IMG/VR virus record: IMGVR_UViG_3300042451_000105
Coordinates: 1-64,000 of that record
From: a virus
Reading direction: 5' to 3' (one strand)
DNA: 64,000 nt
The notes beneath the pieces were generated by a model. That model made no database searches. It saw only the letters and a list, made by a program, of their open reading frames with translations, and was not told where the DNA came from. This document shows, piece by piece, positions 23,474-30,438 of this stretch; the first letter of the stretch is position 1; each line of letters starts with the position of its first letter. The position numbers and the translations under genes are program-made.

Positions 23474-23553
23474 ACTAGGTAACCACTAACCCACTGGTAG
23501 TAGGCGTTGATCAGGATGGAAAGCTGAGATCATGTAAGTCCTGCCTAGTTTTT
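23474..23553 (+). ncRNA. Structured RNA candidate / complex terminator
   Basis: Closing helix ACTAGG (23474-23479)/CCTAGT (23544-23549), ending in a T-tract (23549-23553). Inside are two further arms: ACTAACC (23485-23491, one bulge)/GGTAGT (23496-23501) and TGATCAG (23508-23514)/CTGAGATCA (23524-23532, two-base bulge). It may end the GroES-like transcript, or be a small processed RNA. It does not fold as a tRNA. It fills the gap between the convergent operons. Confidence 0.45.
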
Positions 23554-24028
23554 AATCCCAGTGTTTATTATATCTTTCCCAATAGAATTCAGGAATAGTA
23601 TCTGTATAAGCCTGTACGTAATCACATTTAAATATACTAGTATTCATCTCAGTAAGAGCTATGGTGATAATATCATCATTCTCATAACCCCTATCTAATA
23701 ATCTCTCTTTTATCCAAGTATAGTTATTACCAGAAAGTACTGCTGCTTCTACTAAAATAATCTTATTATATAACACAGGTAATGCAGTGCTCTCTTTCTT
23801 AAACTTTAATTCATAGTAATCTCTCTCCTCACCAGGATAAGGAACATCTACTCCAATCATATCCAACATAGTACCTCCTTCAGAAAGATGGTGTGCGATT
23901 TCCATTGCTACCTTAGAAGAATAATCTGGGGACACATTAAGTACCACTGTATCATGGGGATCTACCCTAGGTAACCTGTTGAGCAAGCCTTGTATAAGCT
24001 CATACTCTTTTAAAAAATCTATATACAT
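23552..24028 (-). CDS. Phosphoribosyltransferase-like protein
   Basis: The middle and end resemble a type I PRTase fold: DTVVLNVSPDYSSKVAMEIAHHL early, then KIILVEAAVLSGNNYTWIKERLLDRGY in the place of the PRPP loop (normally VDDxxxTGxT), and IITIALTEM as the next strand. The two acidic residues of the PRPP loop are reduced to one (VEAA), so catalysis is uncertain. It may be a nucleotide-salvage enzyme or a regulatory relative. ATG 24028 was taken; a GTG three codons earlier overlaps the phoH stop. Confidence 0.5.
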   Translation of the reverse strand: MYIDFLKEYELIQGLLNRLPRVDPHDTVVLNVSPDYSSKVAMEIAHHLSEGGTMLDMIGVDVPYPGEERDYYELKFKKESTALPVLYNKIILVEAAVLSGNNYTWIKERLLDRGYENDDIITIALTEMNTSIFKCDYVQAYTDTIPEFYWERYNKHWD

Positions 24029-24029
24029 A

Positions 24030-24716
24030 TTAATCACTAAAGGTCTTATATACTTCTAGTATAGGAGAAACTATACTGTGTCTGTGATTCTGTAATAAAG
24101 CAAAGACCTTAAATCCCTGAACATGTTCTTCTATACGTGCTAAGAAACTAAAACCAGATGTTTTCTTATCTTTAAGATCTATCTGAGCAATATCACCACA
24201 GATTACCATCTTACTTTCTTTACCCAATCTACCTAGAATAGCCTCCATCTGAGAGTGTGTAACATTCTGGGCCTCATCTACAATGATGAAACTATTTACA
24301 AACGTCCTACCTCTTACAAATGCAAAGGGTACAATCTCAATATTACCAAACTCTATTTCTTTATCTATCTTCTCTTTGTTATAGAGACCATATAGATTAT
24401 GATAAATAGGCGCTAACCATGGGTCCATTTTTTCTTTAATGTCTCCGGGTAAGAATCCTATATCTTCTTTAGATACAGTAGGTCTAGTAATAATAATCTT
24501 GTCAACCTCTTTGTTAAATAACATATCAAGAGCAACTTGACAGGCTACAAGTGTTTTACCTGAGCCTGCCATACCTTTTAATACAGTTATTGGATTGTCT
24601 AGAATCAGAGACTTAGCTCTTTTCTGCTCCTCATTTAAAGTTATTTGAAACTTAATAGGATTCTTGGGCCTTCTTTTTGCTTTGAAGACCTCATCTTCAT
24701 GTGAATTTGATGTCAT
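24030..24716 (-). CDS. phoH: PhoH-like ATPase
   Basis: Walker A is GMAGSGKT (48-55). RPTVSKEDIGFLPGDIKEKMDPWLAP is the strongly conserved PhoH segment. Walker B/DEAQ is in FIIVDEAQNVTHSQME, followed by ICGDIAQIDL. It is an RNA-helicase-like P-loop NTPase common in phages, with a proposed role in RNA or phosphate-stress metabolism. ATG 24716 was chosen because GGAG lies ten bases upstream; it overlaps the preceding stop as ATGA. Confidence 0.9.
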   Translation of the reverse strand: MTSNSHEDEVFKAKRRPKNPIKFQITLNEEQKRAKSLILDNPITVLKGMAGSGKTLVACQVALDMLFNKEVDKIIITRPTVSKEDIGFLPGDIKEKMDPWLAPIYHNLYGLYNKEKIDKEIEFGNIEIVPFAFVRGRTFVNSFIIVDEAQNVTHSQMEAILGRLGKESKMVICGDIAQIDLKDKKTSGFSFLARIEEHVQGFKVFALLQNHRHSIVSPILEVYKTFSD

Positions 24717-24898
24717 GCTTGTTCTCCGTTGCAGCAAGGTATAGCATTTTGTTTACATACCGGGCACTGATAGTGACCATGTACAAAAATATACTCTACC
24801 CTACTATTACAAAATACACAATAATCAGAAGTTTTTATGCATGAGAGACTCTTGCACTCCTGATTGTCCGTGGTATTTGCTTCCTGGTTTTTTGTCAT
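24713..24898 (-). CDS. Small zinc-ribbon protein (61 aa)
   Basis: Two CxxC knuckles, CVFC and CPVC (residues 27-48), about 17 residues apart, make a classic zinc ribbon; extra cysteines flank it. It overlaps the end of the dCTP deaminase-like gene by 74 bases, so a later start is possible, and it is coupled to phoH. Unknown role. Confidence 0.55.
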   Translation of the reverse strand: MTKNQEANTTDNQECKSLSCIKTSDYCVFCNSRVEYIFVHGHYQCPVCKQNAIPCCNGEQA

Positions 24899-25358
24899 AA
24901 GTCTGGAGAATTTTACCAGCTACACGTTCAAACTTGATTTGACAGATCTTCATGTTTGGATAAATACGTAATGGTTTTACCACACGCATCTCTAATACTA
25001 GAGATCCCATAAATCCTGAATCAATAAATCCGGCACAGATGTGAATATCTAAACCTAGTCTACCTAGACTAGACTTACCCATAACTGTAGCACAGATATC
25101 TTCTTTTACTCCAATAGTTTCATTACATGAGTAAAGATATAATTCACCTGGCTGTAACACATAACCCTCTTCAGGAATCTCAAATTCCTCTACAGGATTA
25201 GGTTGTCTGCAGTCTAAAGTATTACCCGTATATATTTTACATTTAGGGTTTAAAGTTAAATCTACAGAGTTTGGATTTAAATACTCTTGTTTAAAAGGAG
25301 AGATAATGATCATACCTCTCTCGTGCTCCAATAAAATTTCAGAATCTGCTAATACCAT
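24825..25358 (-). CDS. dcd: dCTP deaminase-like (dUTPase superfamily)
   Basis: Trimeric dUTPase fold. Early PNSVDLTLNP, then GKSSLGRLGLDIHICAGFIDSGFMGSLVLEM, with the serine/arginine segment and the Asp-containing GFIDSGF motif of the dCTP deaminase branch. The C-terminal KYHGQSGVQ corresponds to the glutamine-rich closing motif. It would make dUMP or dUTP for ThyA. A bifunctional dCTP deaminase/dUTPase is possible and cannot be told apart here. A promoter box lies five bases before its ATG. Confidence 0.82.
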   Translation of the reverse strand: MVLADSEILLEHERGMIIISPFKQEYLNPNSVDLTLNPKCKIYTGNTLDCRQPNPVEEFEIPEEGYVLQPGELYLYSCNETIGVKEDICATVMGKSSLGRLGLDIHICAGFIDSGFMGSLVLEMRVVKPLRIYPNMKICQIKFERVAGKILQTYDKKPGSKYHGQSGVQESLMHKNF

Positions 25359-25363
25359 ACTGA

Positions 25364-25371
25364 CAAAGATA
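25364..25371 (-). promoter_or_regulatory. Bacteroidota -7 box before dcd (TATCTTTG)
   Basis: TATCTTTG on the minus strand ends five bases before the dcd ATG, as at 4368-4375 and 7284-7291. No clear -33 box is seen at the expected distance. Confidence 0.45.
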
Positions 25372-25378
25372 GTAATTA

Positions 25379-25525
25379 TTATCTACCTTGACCACGATAT
25401 TTTGATTCAGGTGTAGCTTTTGGTCCAACGGATTTATGAGCCTTACCTTTTTTCTTATTTACATTTTTAGGTGCAAGGCTTTTAGCTAAACTAGTTCCGC
25501 CTTTTTTAGTTTTTGTTGCTGCCAT
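25379..25525 (-). CDS. Tiny basic protein, likely nucleic-acid-binding (48 aa)
   Basis: A 48-residue frame, starting MAATKTKKGGTSL and ending KSKYRGQGR-like (ESKYRGQGR), with net charge near +14 and no hydrophobic core. Arg/Lys/Gly composition suggests binding to DNA or RNA. It overlaps the end of the upstream secreted-protein gene by 20 bases and precedes the dcd promoter. Unknown family. Confidence 0.6.
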   Translation of the reverse strand: MAATKTKKGGTSLAKSLAPKNVNKKKGKAHKSVGPKATPESKYRGQGR

Positions 25526-25967
25526 ATATATAATATACAGCATTTTTTAAGGATTGCTGCATAGTCTTGTAAAAAACCTTTTTGTTATGTGGTATACCAG
25601 ATACCTCAACAAACATGGCATTCACAAACATTGTTTTAGTAGCAGTACCCATATAGGTTTTGCCATCAATAACAACTTTAGTTGTAATAATATATTGTCT
25701 CTTTAAAAACTGCAATCCTACAATATTTAGTAATTGTTCCGGCATTGCAATTGATACAATCTCTCCAGATACAATACTTCCGGAATCACATAGACTATAT
25801 TTATCAGAGATTAACTCTTCTAGTGTTGCCTTAGCACCAAACTCTACAGGCCTGTCTAGTAAATACTTTACAGTAGCAGTGTTAGAAACAGTGTCAACTT
25901 TGTAGCATTGAGCACTCAGAGAAGTCATCATAATGACTAAAGCGGAAAGTATAAATAGTTTTTTCAT
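25506..25967 (-). CDS. Secreted hypothetical protein (153 aa)
   Basis: Starts with a clear Sec signal peptide (MKKLFILSALVIMMTSLSA, cleavage before Gln in SAQ). The mature part has beta-strand-rich stretches (IVSGEIVSIAMPEQLLNIVGL, RQYIITTKVVIDGKTYMG) and a helical end. Not recognised. It is the last of the four exported products of the envelope module downstream of the CsgG-like promoter. ATG lies one base after the neighbouring stop. Confidence 0.6.
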   Translation of the reverse strand: MKKLFILSALVIMMTSLSAQCYKVDTVSNTATVKYLLDRPVEFGAKATLEELISDKYSLCDSGSIVSGEIVSIAMPEQLLNIVGLQFLKRQYIITTKVVIDGKTYMGTATKTMFVNAMFVEVSGIPHNKKVFYKTMQQSLKNAVYYIYGSNKN

Positions 25968-25968
25968 G

Positions 25969-27120
25969 TTAGTAGGTTACTGCTCCAGAGTATCCCGGAG
26001 CTATTAAATATAGATTTAAAGTTCCTCCACTAGTTAAAGTAGAAGTTGAGAAGGTAGTTATTCCTGGATATGTAGTACGCACATTACCAGTAGAAGAAGA
26101 GATTGTATTGTACTCAGTAGCTGTAAATATTCTTACATCAGAGGCTAACCTCCATCTAGTAAATCTTCCTGACTTCCTAGCAGCTACATAATACTTGTCT
26201 GCAATGTTTAATCTTCCGTCATCATTAACATCAAATCTGTGATAAGATAATCCATTGACTGTAGACTTACCTAAGATAATATTAGATACTGTTTGAATAT
26301 CTGTGCTAGTGTAAGCCTGAATTCTTGTAGGTACATCTACTTGTATATACCATTGCGTACTTGCAGTAGTGGTTCTAGAGAAAGCATAGTATCCTGAAGA
26401 GTTAGTATACGCTGTAGCATCTAAAGTCCAAGAAGAGGTTGTAGTAGTTATTGTCCCTACTTCAGAAGATTGATAAGAATGTGCAGATTGCGAAGGTCTT
26501 CTCCAGATAAGATATAATCCATCTCCTCCAGAGTATTCTTGCATGCGTGCAATAAACGTATAAGAAGTACCTGCGGTTAAACTCACACTACCGTATTTGT
26601 AAGTACCTACTCCTTTACCTCCATAGTATTCAATAATACTTCCTGTGTTTACTAACCACAAATCTGATCCATCATCAGAAGTCATACCAAAAGAATAGGT
26701 GCCAGTTTCTGCAGGGGTAAAAGTAAAACTTACTTCTGTAGCATAGTAATCTCCACTACTAGGAACACTAGCACCTGCAGAAGTTAATGTACTATAAGTT
26801 CCAAAATTTAAAGAAGAGTTACCCGACATTGTAGTTGTTGACCACAAACTAGTGTGAGAGTAACTTGTGTTAAAACACCTATCCATTTCTGATCTCGTAG
26901 AAGGATAAGTAGAGTACTGTGTGGTAGCACCAGTTCCATTATGAGTTCTATAAACCTTTACTGTAGTAGAGTTATTTCCTGTAGTAGTTGTTGTTCTTTT
27001 ATAAAGCTTCACAGGAACGTTTATAGCAGCACCTCCATTAGCACTGTACATATATCCTGAGTAAGTGAATTGTGCACTCAGTGCGTTCACAAAGAAGAAT
27101 AGAACAATAACCCACCTCAT
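25969..27120 (-). CDS. Secreted PA14-like protein with dockerin-like module
   Basis: Signal peptide MRWVIVLFFFVNALSAQ. Residues about 105-215 (VSFTFTPAETGTYSFGMTSDDGSDLWL, then TSYTFIARMQEYSGGDGLYLIWRRP) match the PA14 carbohydrate-binding beta-barrel. Residues about 270-320 hold a dockerin-like segment: TDIQTVSNIILGK, then the EF-hand loop DVNDDGRLNIAD and RKSGRFTRW. A Thr/Ser-rich tail follows, with no T9SS sorting domain at the end. The dockerin-like part and what follows are clearly related to the T9SS-targeted protein at 31611-33503. It would be secreted to the periplasm or beyond and bind glycans and calcium. Confidence 0.7.
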   Translation of the reverse strand: MRWVIVLFFFVNALSAQFTYSGYMYSANGGAAINVPVKLYKRTTTTTGNNSTTVKVYRTHNGTGATTQYSTYPSTRSEMDRCFNTSYSHTSLWSTTTMSGNSSLNFGTYSTLTSAGASVPSSGDYYATEVSFTFTPAETGTYSFGMTSDDGSDLWLVNTGSIIEYYGGKGVGTYKYGSVSLTAGTSYTFIARMQEYSGGDGLYLIWRRPSQSAHSYQSSEVGTITTTTSSWTLDATAYTNSSGYYAFSRTTTASTQWYIQVDVPTRIQAYTSTDIQTVSNIILGKSTVNGLSYHRFDVNDDGRLNIADKYYVAARKSGRFTRWRLASDVRIFTATEYNTISSSTGNVRTTYPGITTFSTSTLTSGGTLNLYLIAPGYSGAVTY

Positions 27121-28589
27121 ATCAATAGCTTTGCTCCCATTAAGATTTGAAAGTTTAAGATATCCTGTCCTGCTACGTAAGTTCCTCCTCCTGTAATACC
27201 TAAGCCAAAAGTCTTGGTCATTTTGTAGGTAAAGTTAAAGAAAGGAATTACAATAGGCTTAGCTTCAAATAAAGACTCTGTATAATATTTAGAGTAGGGA
27301 GAATAGATTCCTGCTGCAATAATTGTAGCATCTATATTCTTAGTAAGTTTTCCCTTGTACATAAATCCACCTATAGCAATTGTAGAAATCATCTCTTCTC
27401 CAAATAATTTACCATAGGTTCCAGCTGCTCCGTAAAGTGCTGTAAAGTTTTTAACCGAGTTTACTCTTACAAACAAGAGTGTGTTTGATATTGATTTAGG
27501 CATCAGACTTAAACCATCTGAAACAACACTAATGTGTTTGTTGCCTTTTTTGTTTGCTCCTATCCAAGAACGGACACAGGAGATATTACCGATTCTAGCA
27601 TTAAGCATGTAATCAGCTGAAAACCCAAGAGAAGAAGTACCATCTCCTTTTACTCTTGTAAAGGAGGCAGTACCTCTTGCATCTTGTGCTCCATCAGACT
27701 TAGTCTGAATACCAACTAAATCACCAGTTACTAATATTGCGGGCTTAGCAACTTCGGCTTTAGCTTTATTGGCTGCTTTCGCAGTACCACTAGACTGAGT
27801 CTTTTGTTGCTCAGTCTTAGTTTCTTCTACTTGTTGGTCTGTGGGTTTTTCTTCTTGTACTTGCGTTTTTTCTTCGGTTTTACCTCCGCTTCCTGAGCCG
27901 CCACCATTTCCGCTACTGTTGGAACTTCCACTACTACTTCCACTGGAACTTCCACTGGAGCCGGAGCCACTGCTTCCTCCATTACCTTCTCCGCTGCCAC
28001 TACCACTTCCGGTACTGGGGTTGGATCCGGAGTTATCCCCGCTTTGATTTTCTGGTGGATTTCCTCCACTGCTGTTGCTTCCAGTTTCTCCTGACGAGCC
28101 GCTAGAAGAATTAGAATTACTAGAGCTGTTACTAGTACGATTCCGAGAATTAGTTCTGCTGTCATTATTATTTGTTTTATTGGTTGTTCCTACGTTAGTT
28201 CCTGAAGAGGTGCTAGATCCTACATCTATATTTACACTACCAACATTTGAAATAGCCCCTAAGTTCATTACATTACTTACAATGTTTAGAGTCGTATTTG
28301 TTGTGGTAGTTGTAGTAGTAGTTACTCCAACTCCTTGACAGGGTGATGTATTTTTATACTTCAAATATACACTATTTATCCAATTGTCAAATGTTCCGTC
28401 TTGTAATTCTGTATAAGAGAATGTTTTAACCTGTCCATAGTAAGCAATTACTATAGGACTAGACATGTCAGCATTAATAAATTTAAGCTCTTGTGTACAG
28501 GGATCTGTATAAGAATAGATAAAGCCCTGCCCATTTACGGACAGAGCTATTATCATAAATAGGATTAGTATCTTAGTTTTTAAATACAC
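27117..28589 (-). CDS. Outer-membrane-barrel-like protein with Ser/Gly linker
   Basis: Signal peptide at residues 1-20 (ending VNGQ). A folded N-terminal domain covers about 21-90. A long Ser/Gly/Asn linker (130-245) and a charged Gln/Lys/Glu stretch (245-285) follow. The C-terminal 200 residues are amphipathic beta strands ending in TFGLGITGGGTYV...FQILMGAKLLI, as expected for an outer-membrane barrel. A different-frame gene is nested inside the linker (27827-28165). It is coupled to the CsgG-like gene by a 17-base overlap. The role is unknown, but it is placed to act in or at the outer membrane. Confidence 0.55.
   Translation of the reverse strand: MYLKTKILILFMIIALSVNGQGFIYSYTDPCTQELKFINADMSSPIVIAYYGQVKTFSYTELQDGTFDNWINSVYLKYKNTSPCQGVGVTTTTTTTTNTTLNIVSNVMNLGAISNVGSVNIDVGSSTSSGTNVGTTNKTNNNDSRTNSRNRTSNSSSNSNSSSGSSGETGSNSSGGNPPENQSGDNSGSNPSTGSGSGSGEGNGGSSGSGSSGSSSGSSSGSSNSSGNGGGSGSGGKTEEKTQVQEEKPTDQQVEETKTEQQKTQSSGTAKAANKAKAEVAKPAILVTGDLVGIQTKSDGAQDARGTASFTRVKGDGTSSLGFSADYMLNARIGNISCVRSWIGANKKGNKHISVVSDGLSLMPKSISNTLLFVRVNSVKNFTALYGAAGTYGKLFGEEMISTIAIGGFMYKGKLTKNIDATIIAAGIYSPYSKYYTESLFEAKPIVIPFFNFTYKMTKTFGLGITGGGTYVAGQDILNFQILMGAKLLI
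27827..28165 (-). CDS. Nested overlapping gene: single-span membrane protein (112 aa)
   Basis: A second-frame reading on the same strand, lying completely inside the Ser/Gly-rich linker of the barrel-like gene. It looks like a real protein: N-terminal transmembrane helix (residues 4-22, ELILGIVLVTALVILILLAA), short helix, Pro/Val/Glu-rich stretch (50-88) and very basic end (KPKKKRKYKKK). This is the layout of a TonB-like or i-spanin-like inner-membrane protein. Upstream of the ATG is an A-rich leader. Doubt: VE/VP repeats may be a mere shadow of Ser/Gly codons in the other frame, though the hydrophobic N-terminus is hard to explain that way. Confidence 0.45.
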   Translation of the reverse strand: MTAELILGIVLVTALVILILLAARQEKLEATAVEEIHQKIKAGITPDPTPVPEVVVAAEKVMEEAVAPAPVEVPVEVVVEVPTVAEMVAAQEAEVKPKKKRKYKKKNPQTNK

Positions 28590-29268
28590 CTGACTTAATG
28601 AGATTTTGAATCACATTAGTGCAAGCAGTTTCAAGAGACTTACGGGTAGCTTTACCCACAGTACTTTGAGAGAATTTCATGTCATCTAAAGATTTTAAGA
28701 ATGATTCACCAGTTTTTGTAGATTCACCTTCACCAGATCCAATATAGATCTGACCTGTTTTAGCATCCACAAAGCGGACCTGTAAACGGATGAAGGTAGT
28801 AACCACAACCTTTGACTTAAGGCCATCAACTTGCTCGTCTTCATCAACAGCAAAATCAGCCACAGTAACGTAAACAAAGTAGTGAGCAGGTTTAATCTTA
28901 CCTTTTCCATCAATTGGCTCATCAAATACACCTTTTTTAGAGGCTTTAAATTGAGTAACCATTCTTTCTTTAATCTCTGATTTTTCTTCAGTGAATATAA
29001 ATCTGTTAGTTTCATCTAAATAATCTAGTACTGACTCAGCAAAACCAAGTCCTACATTCTTTTCCTGTAAAGCAGGATACAATGAAAGAACTTTTGTCAT
29101 GTCTACACTAACTACTTGTACTGTTTTCTTAATAGAATCAGTATAGGAAGAAACTGTAGAGATATCTTTACTCTCTACAACTTCCCCATCAGTTGTTGTT
29201 TTCATAGAACCGCAACCGGCTAATGTTATAACCACCAAGGCCATAAACTTATTGAACCATTTTTTCAT
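28573..29268 (-). CDS. CsgG-like lipoprotein
   Basis: Lipoprotein signal with lipobox LAGC (Cys19), so acylated and probably in the outer membrane. Residues 125-225 fit the CsgG family: HYFVYVTVADF, FIRLQVRFVDAKTGQIYIGSGEGES, then a helix with VGKATRKSLETACTNVIQNLI. CsgG forms an outer-membrane pore for curli secretion. Here no curli subunit is seen, but the next gene is a barrel-like outer membrane protein. It is the first gene after a good promoter and is coupled to the barrel gene. Confidence 0.7.
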   Translation of the reverse strand: MKKWFNKFMALVVITLAGCGSMKTTTDGEVVESKDISTVSSYTDSIKKTVQVVSVDMTKVLSLYPALQEKNVGLGFAESVLDYLDETNRFIFTEEKSEIKERMVTQFKASKKGVFDEPIDGKGKIKPAHYFVYVTVADFAVDEDEQVDGLKSKVVVTTFIRLQVRFVDAKTGQIYIGSGEGESTKTGESFLKSLDDMKFSQSTVGKATRKSLETACTNVIQNLIKSGVFKN

Positions 29269-29306
29269 ACCTTATTTTATTTTACACCAGCCCAGACAAA
29301 CTTTTC

Positions 29307-29336
29307 CAAAGGTAATTTTTTCGATAAAATTACAAA
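29307..29336 (-). promoter_or_regulatory. Promoter with operator-like inverted repeat
   Basis: On the minus strand: TTTG (29336-29333), an 18-base spacer and TACCTTTG (29314-29307). The spacer is taken up by an inverted repeat, GTAATTTT/AAAATTAC (29312-29319 and 29326-29333), a typical repressor-operator geometry. It precedes the CsgG-like gene by about 38 bases, inside the 77-base gap 29269-29345. Confidence 0.55.
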
Positions 29337-29345
29337 CTAACTTGC

Positions 29346-29675
29346 TTACCATGGATCTTCTTCTTTAGGTTCAGGTTTAGCAGCAGGAGCAGCTGGTGCA
29401 GGTGCTTGTTTTTCAATCACACGTTCTTTAATAACTGTGTTTGTACCACCACCACTAGATTGCTTCTGTTGGTTTGTGTTGTTGTTCTGTAAGTTAATCA
29501 CAACAGGTGCACCGGGTGCAGCTTGTTCTGTTTTAGCTTCTTCTTTAGACTCTTCACCACCGCCTAAGTGGGTTGCAAACCAGGCACCCCCGGCTGTAAC
29601 AGCTGTAGTAACAGCACCAATAATTGCTTTCTTAGTTGCTGACATTACGCTTTCTTCTTGTTGTTCCTCAGACAT
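29346..29675 (-). CDS. Membrane-inserted low-complexity protein (109 aa)
   Basis: A hydrophobic Ala/Gly/Val-rich segment (residues 14-36, AIIGAVTTAVTAGGAWFATHLGG) is followed by a Glu/Lys/Ala stretch, an Asn/Gln-rich stretch (NLQNNNTNQQKQ), then Ala/Pro repeats and an acidic, Trp-tipped end. Not recognised; the shape suggests an inner membrane protein with an extended tail. It lies upstream of the CsgG-like promoter. Confidence 0.5.
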   Translation of the reverse strand: MSEEQQEESVMSATKKAIIGAVTTAVTAGGAWFATHLGGGEESKEEAKTEQAAPGAPVVINLQNNNTNQQKQSSGGGTNTVIKERVIEKQAPAPAAPAAKPEPKEEDPW

Positions 29676-29679
29676 AATA

Positions 29680-29940
29680 TTATTTTTGATTTATAAGTTC
29701 TTCTACGTATTTATCTCTTTGCTCCATTAAATGCTCATTACGTTCAAGCATTCTAGTTCTTTCATCATCAGTAAGTTTAAGGATTAGAGTTTCTTTCTCA
29801 TCTATCATCTTTTTGTACTCTTCCAACTGACTTTTAAAGTTCATGTTCTGGTAGTACAAAATGCCCACTAATAATATAATAGTAAAAGACTGTTCTTTCA
29901 GCTTCTCAAAAAATGTTTCACCAATAGATCCTTCTTTCAT
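29680..29940 (-). CDS. Membrane protein with coiled-coil tail (86 aa)
   Basis: A hydrophobic helix at residues 18-32 (SFTIILLVGILYY) is followed by a long charged coiled coil (35-86). This resembles small phage lysis accessory proteins such as holin partners or inner-membrane spanin components. Start ATG 29940 lies one base after the DUF2589-like gene stop, so the genes are expressed together. Confidence 0.5.
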   Translation of the reverse strand: MKEGSIGETFFEKLKEQSFTIILLVGILYYQNMNFKSQLEEYKKMIDEKETLILKLTDDERTRMLERNEHLMEQRDKYVEELINQK

Positions 29941-29941
29941 A

Positions 29942-30412
29942 TTATTTTTCTTGCCCTAATGCTTGTATATAAGAGTCAATGATTCTAGACACGGCTTCAG
30001 GTTTTTCATCAGCTTTAAATTTAACTTTAATTTTAGCCATTCCTGAAGCAGTAGGATTAACTCCTGAGTCTACTTCAATTCCTTTTATATTGTGTTCATA
30101 TCCCTTCTTCTTAAATAGTCCCAGTAAAGACTTCTTAAGACTAGATACTTCTTTCTCCTCATCCCCAAAAATTAATCTAGCTTCAAACTCTATGTCTAAC
30201 TCATCTAGTCCAATAGAAGAGTGATCTGCTAGAATATAAAGAGGCACTAATAACTCCTTGTCTCCAATCATAAAGTTTGTAACTTTAGGAGTACCATCCT
30301 CATTAAAGTAATTTCGTAGAGCATTAATGTGTTGTCTTTCACTAATACTCTGAGAAACCATAGCGGCCTCTAATAGACCGCCAACTAGTTCCTCAATGTT
30401 TAATCTTGCCAT
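29942..30412 (-). CDS. DUF2589-like protein B (156 aa)
   Basis: The order of motifs follows DUF2589 in a looser form: VPLYILADHSSIGLDELDIEFEARLIF in the centre (compare VPLxxLxxxPxxxIxxxDIxFxMEV), then SGMAKIKVKFKADEKPEAVSRIIDSYI at the end (compare AKYxVxVxAxQ..PEGLxRVLDxL). It is therefore a divergent paralogue of the next gene upstream. DUF2589 proteins have no known function. Two tandem copies suggest a heteromer. Confidence 0.6.
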   Translation of the reverse strand: MARLNIEELVGGLLEAAMVSQSISERQHINALRNYFNEDGTPKVTNFMIGDKELLVPLYILADHSSIGLDELDIEFEARLIFGDEEKEVSSLKKSLLGLFKKKGYEHNIKGIEVDSGVNPTASGMAKIKVKFKADEKPEAVSRIIDSYIQALGQEK

Positions 30413-30416
30413 ACTA

Positions 30417-30424
30417 CAAAACTA
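30417..30424 (-). promoter_or_regulatory. Possible -7 box before DUF2589-like gene B
   Basis: TAGTTTTG on the minus strand matches TAnnTTTG and ends four bases before the ATG at 30412. No good -33 box is seen. Weak on its own, but the same placement recurs at three other genes. Confidence 0.3.
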
Positions 30425-30438
30425 CTCAAATTTTCTGA

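Noticed and set aside
23474-23553. tRNA gene
   Set aside because: Length is right, but there is no cloverleaf: no 7-bp acceptor, no T-arm GTTC, no plausible anticodon loop.
27841-28338. Two Pro/Leu-rich plus-strand frames opposite the Ser/Gly linker
   Set aside because: They are simple reverse readings of repetitive Ser/Gly codons, all Pro/Leu/Glu/Val without a start context.
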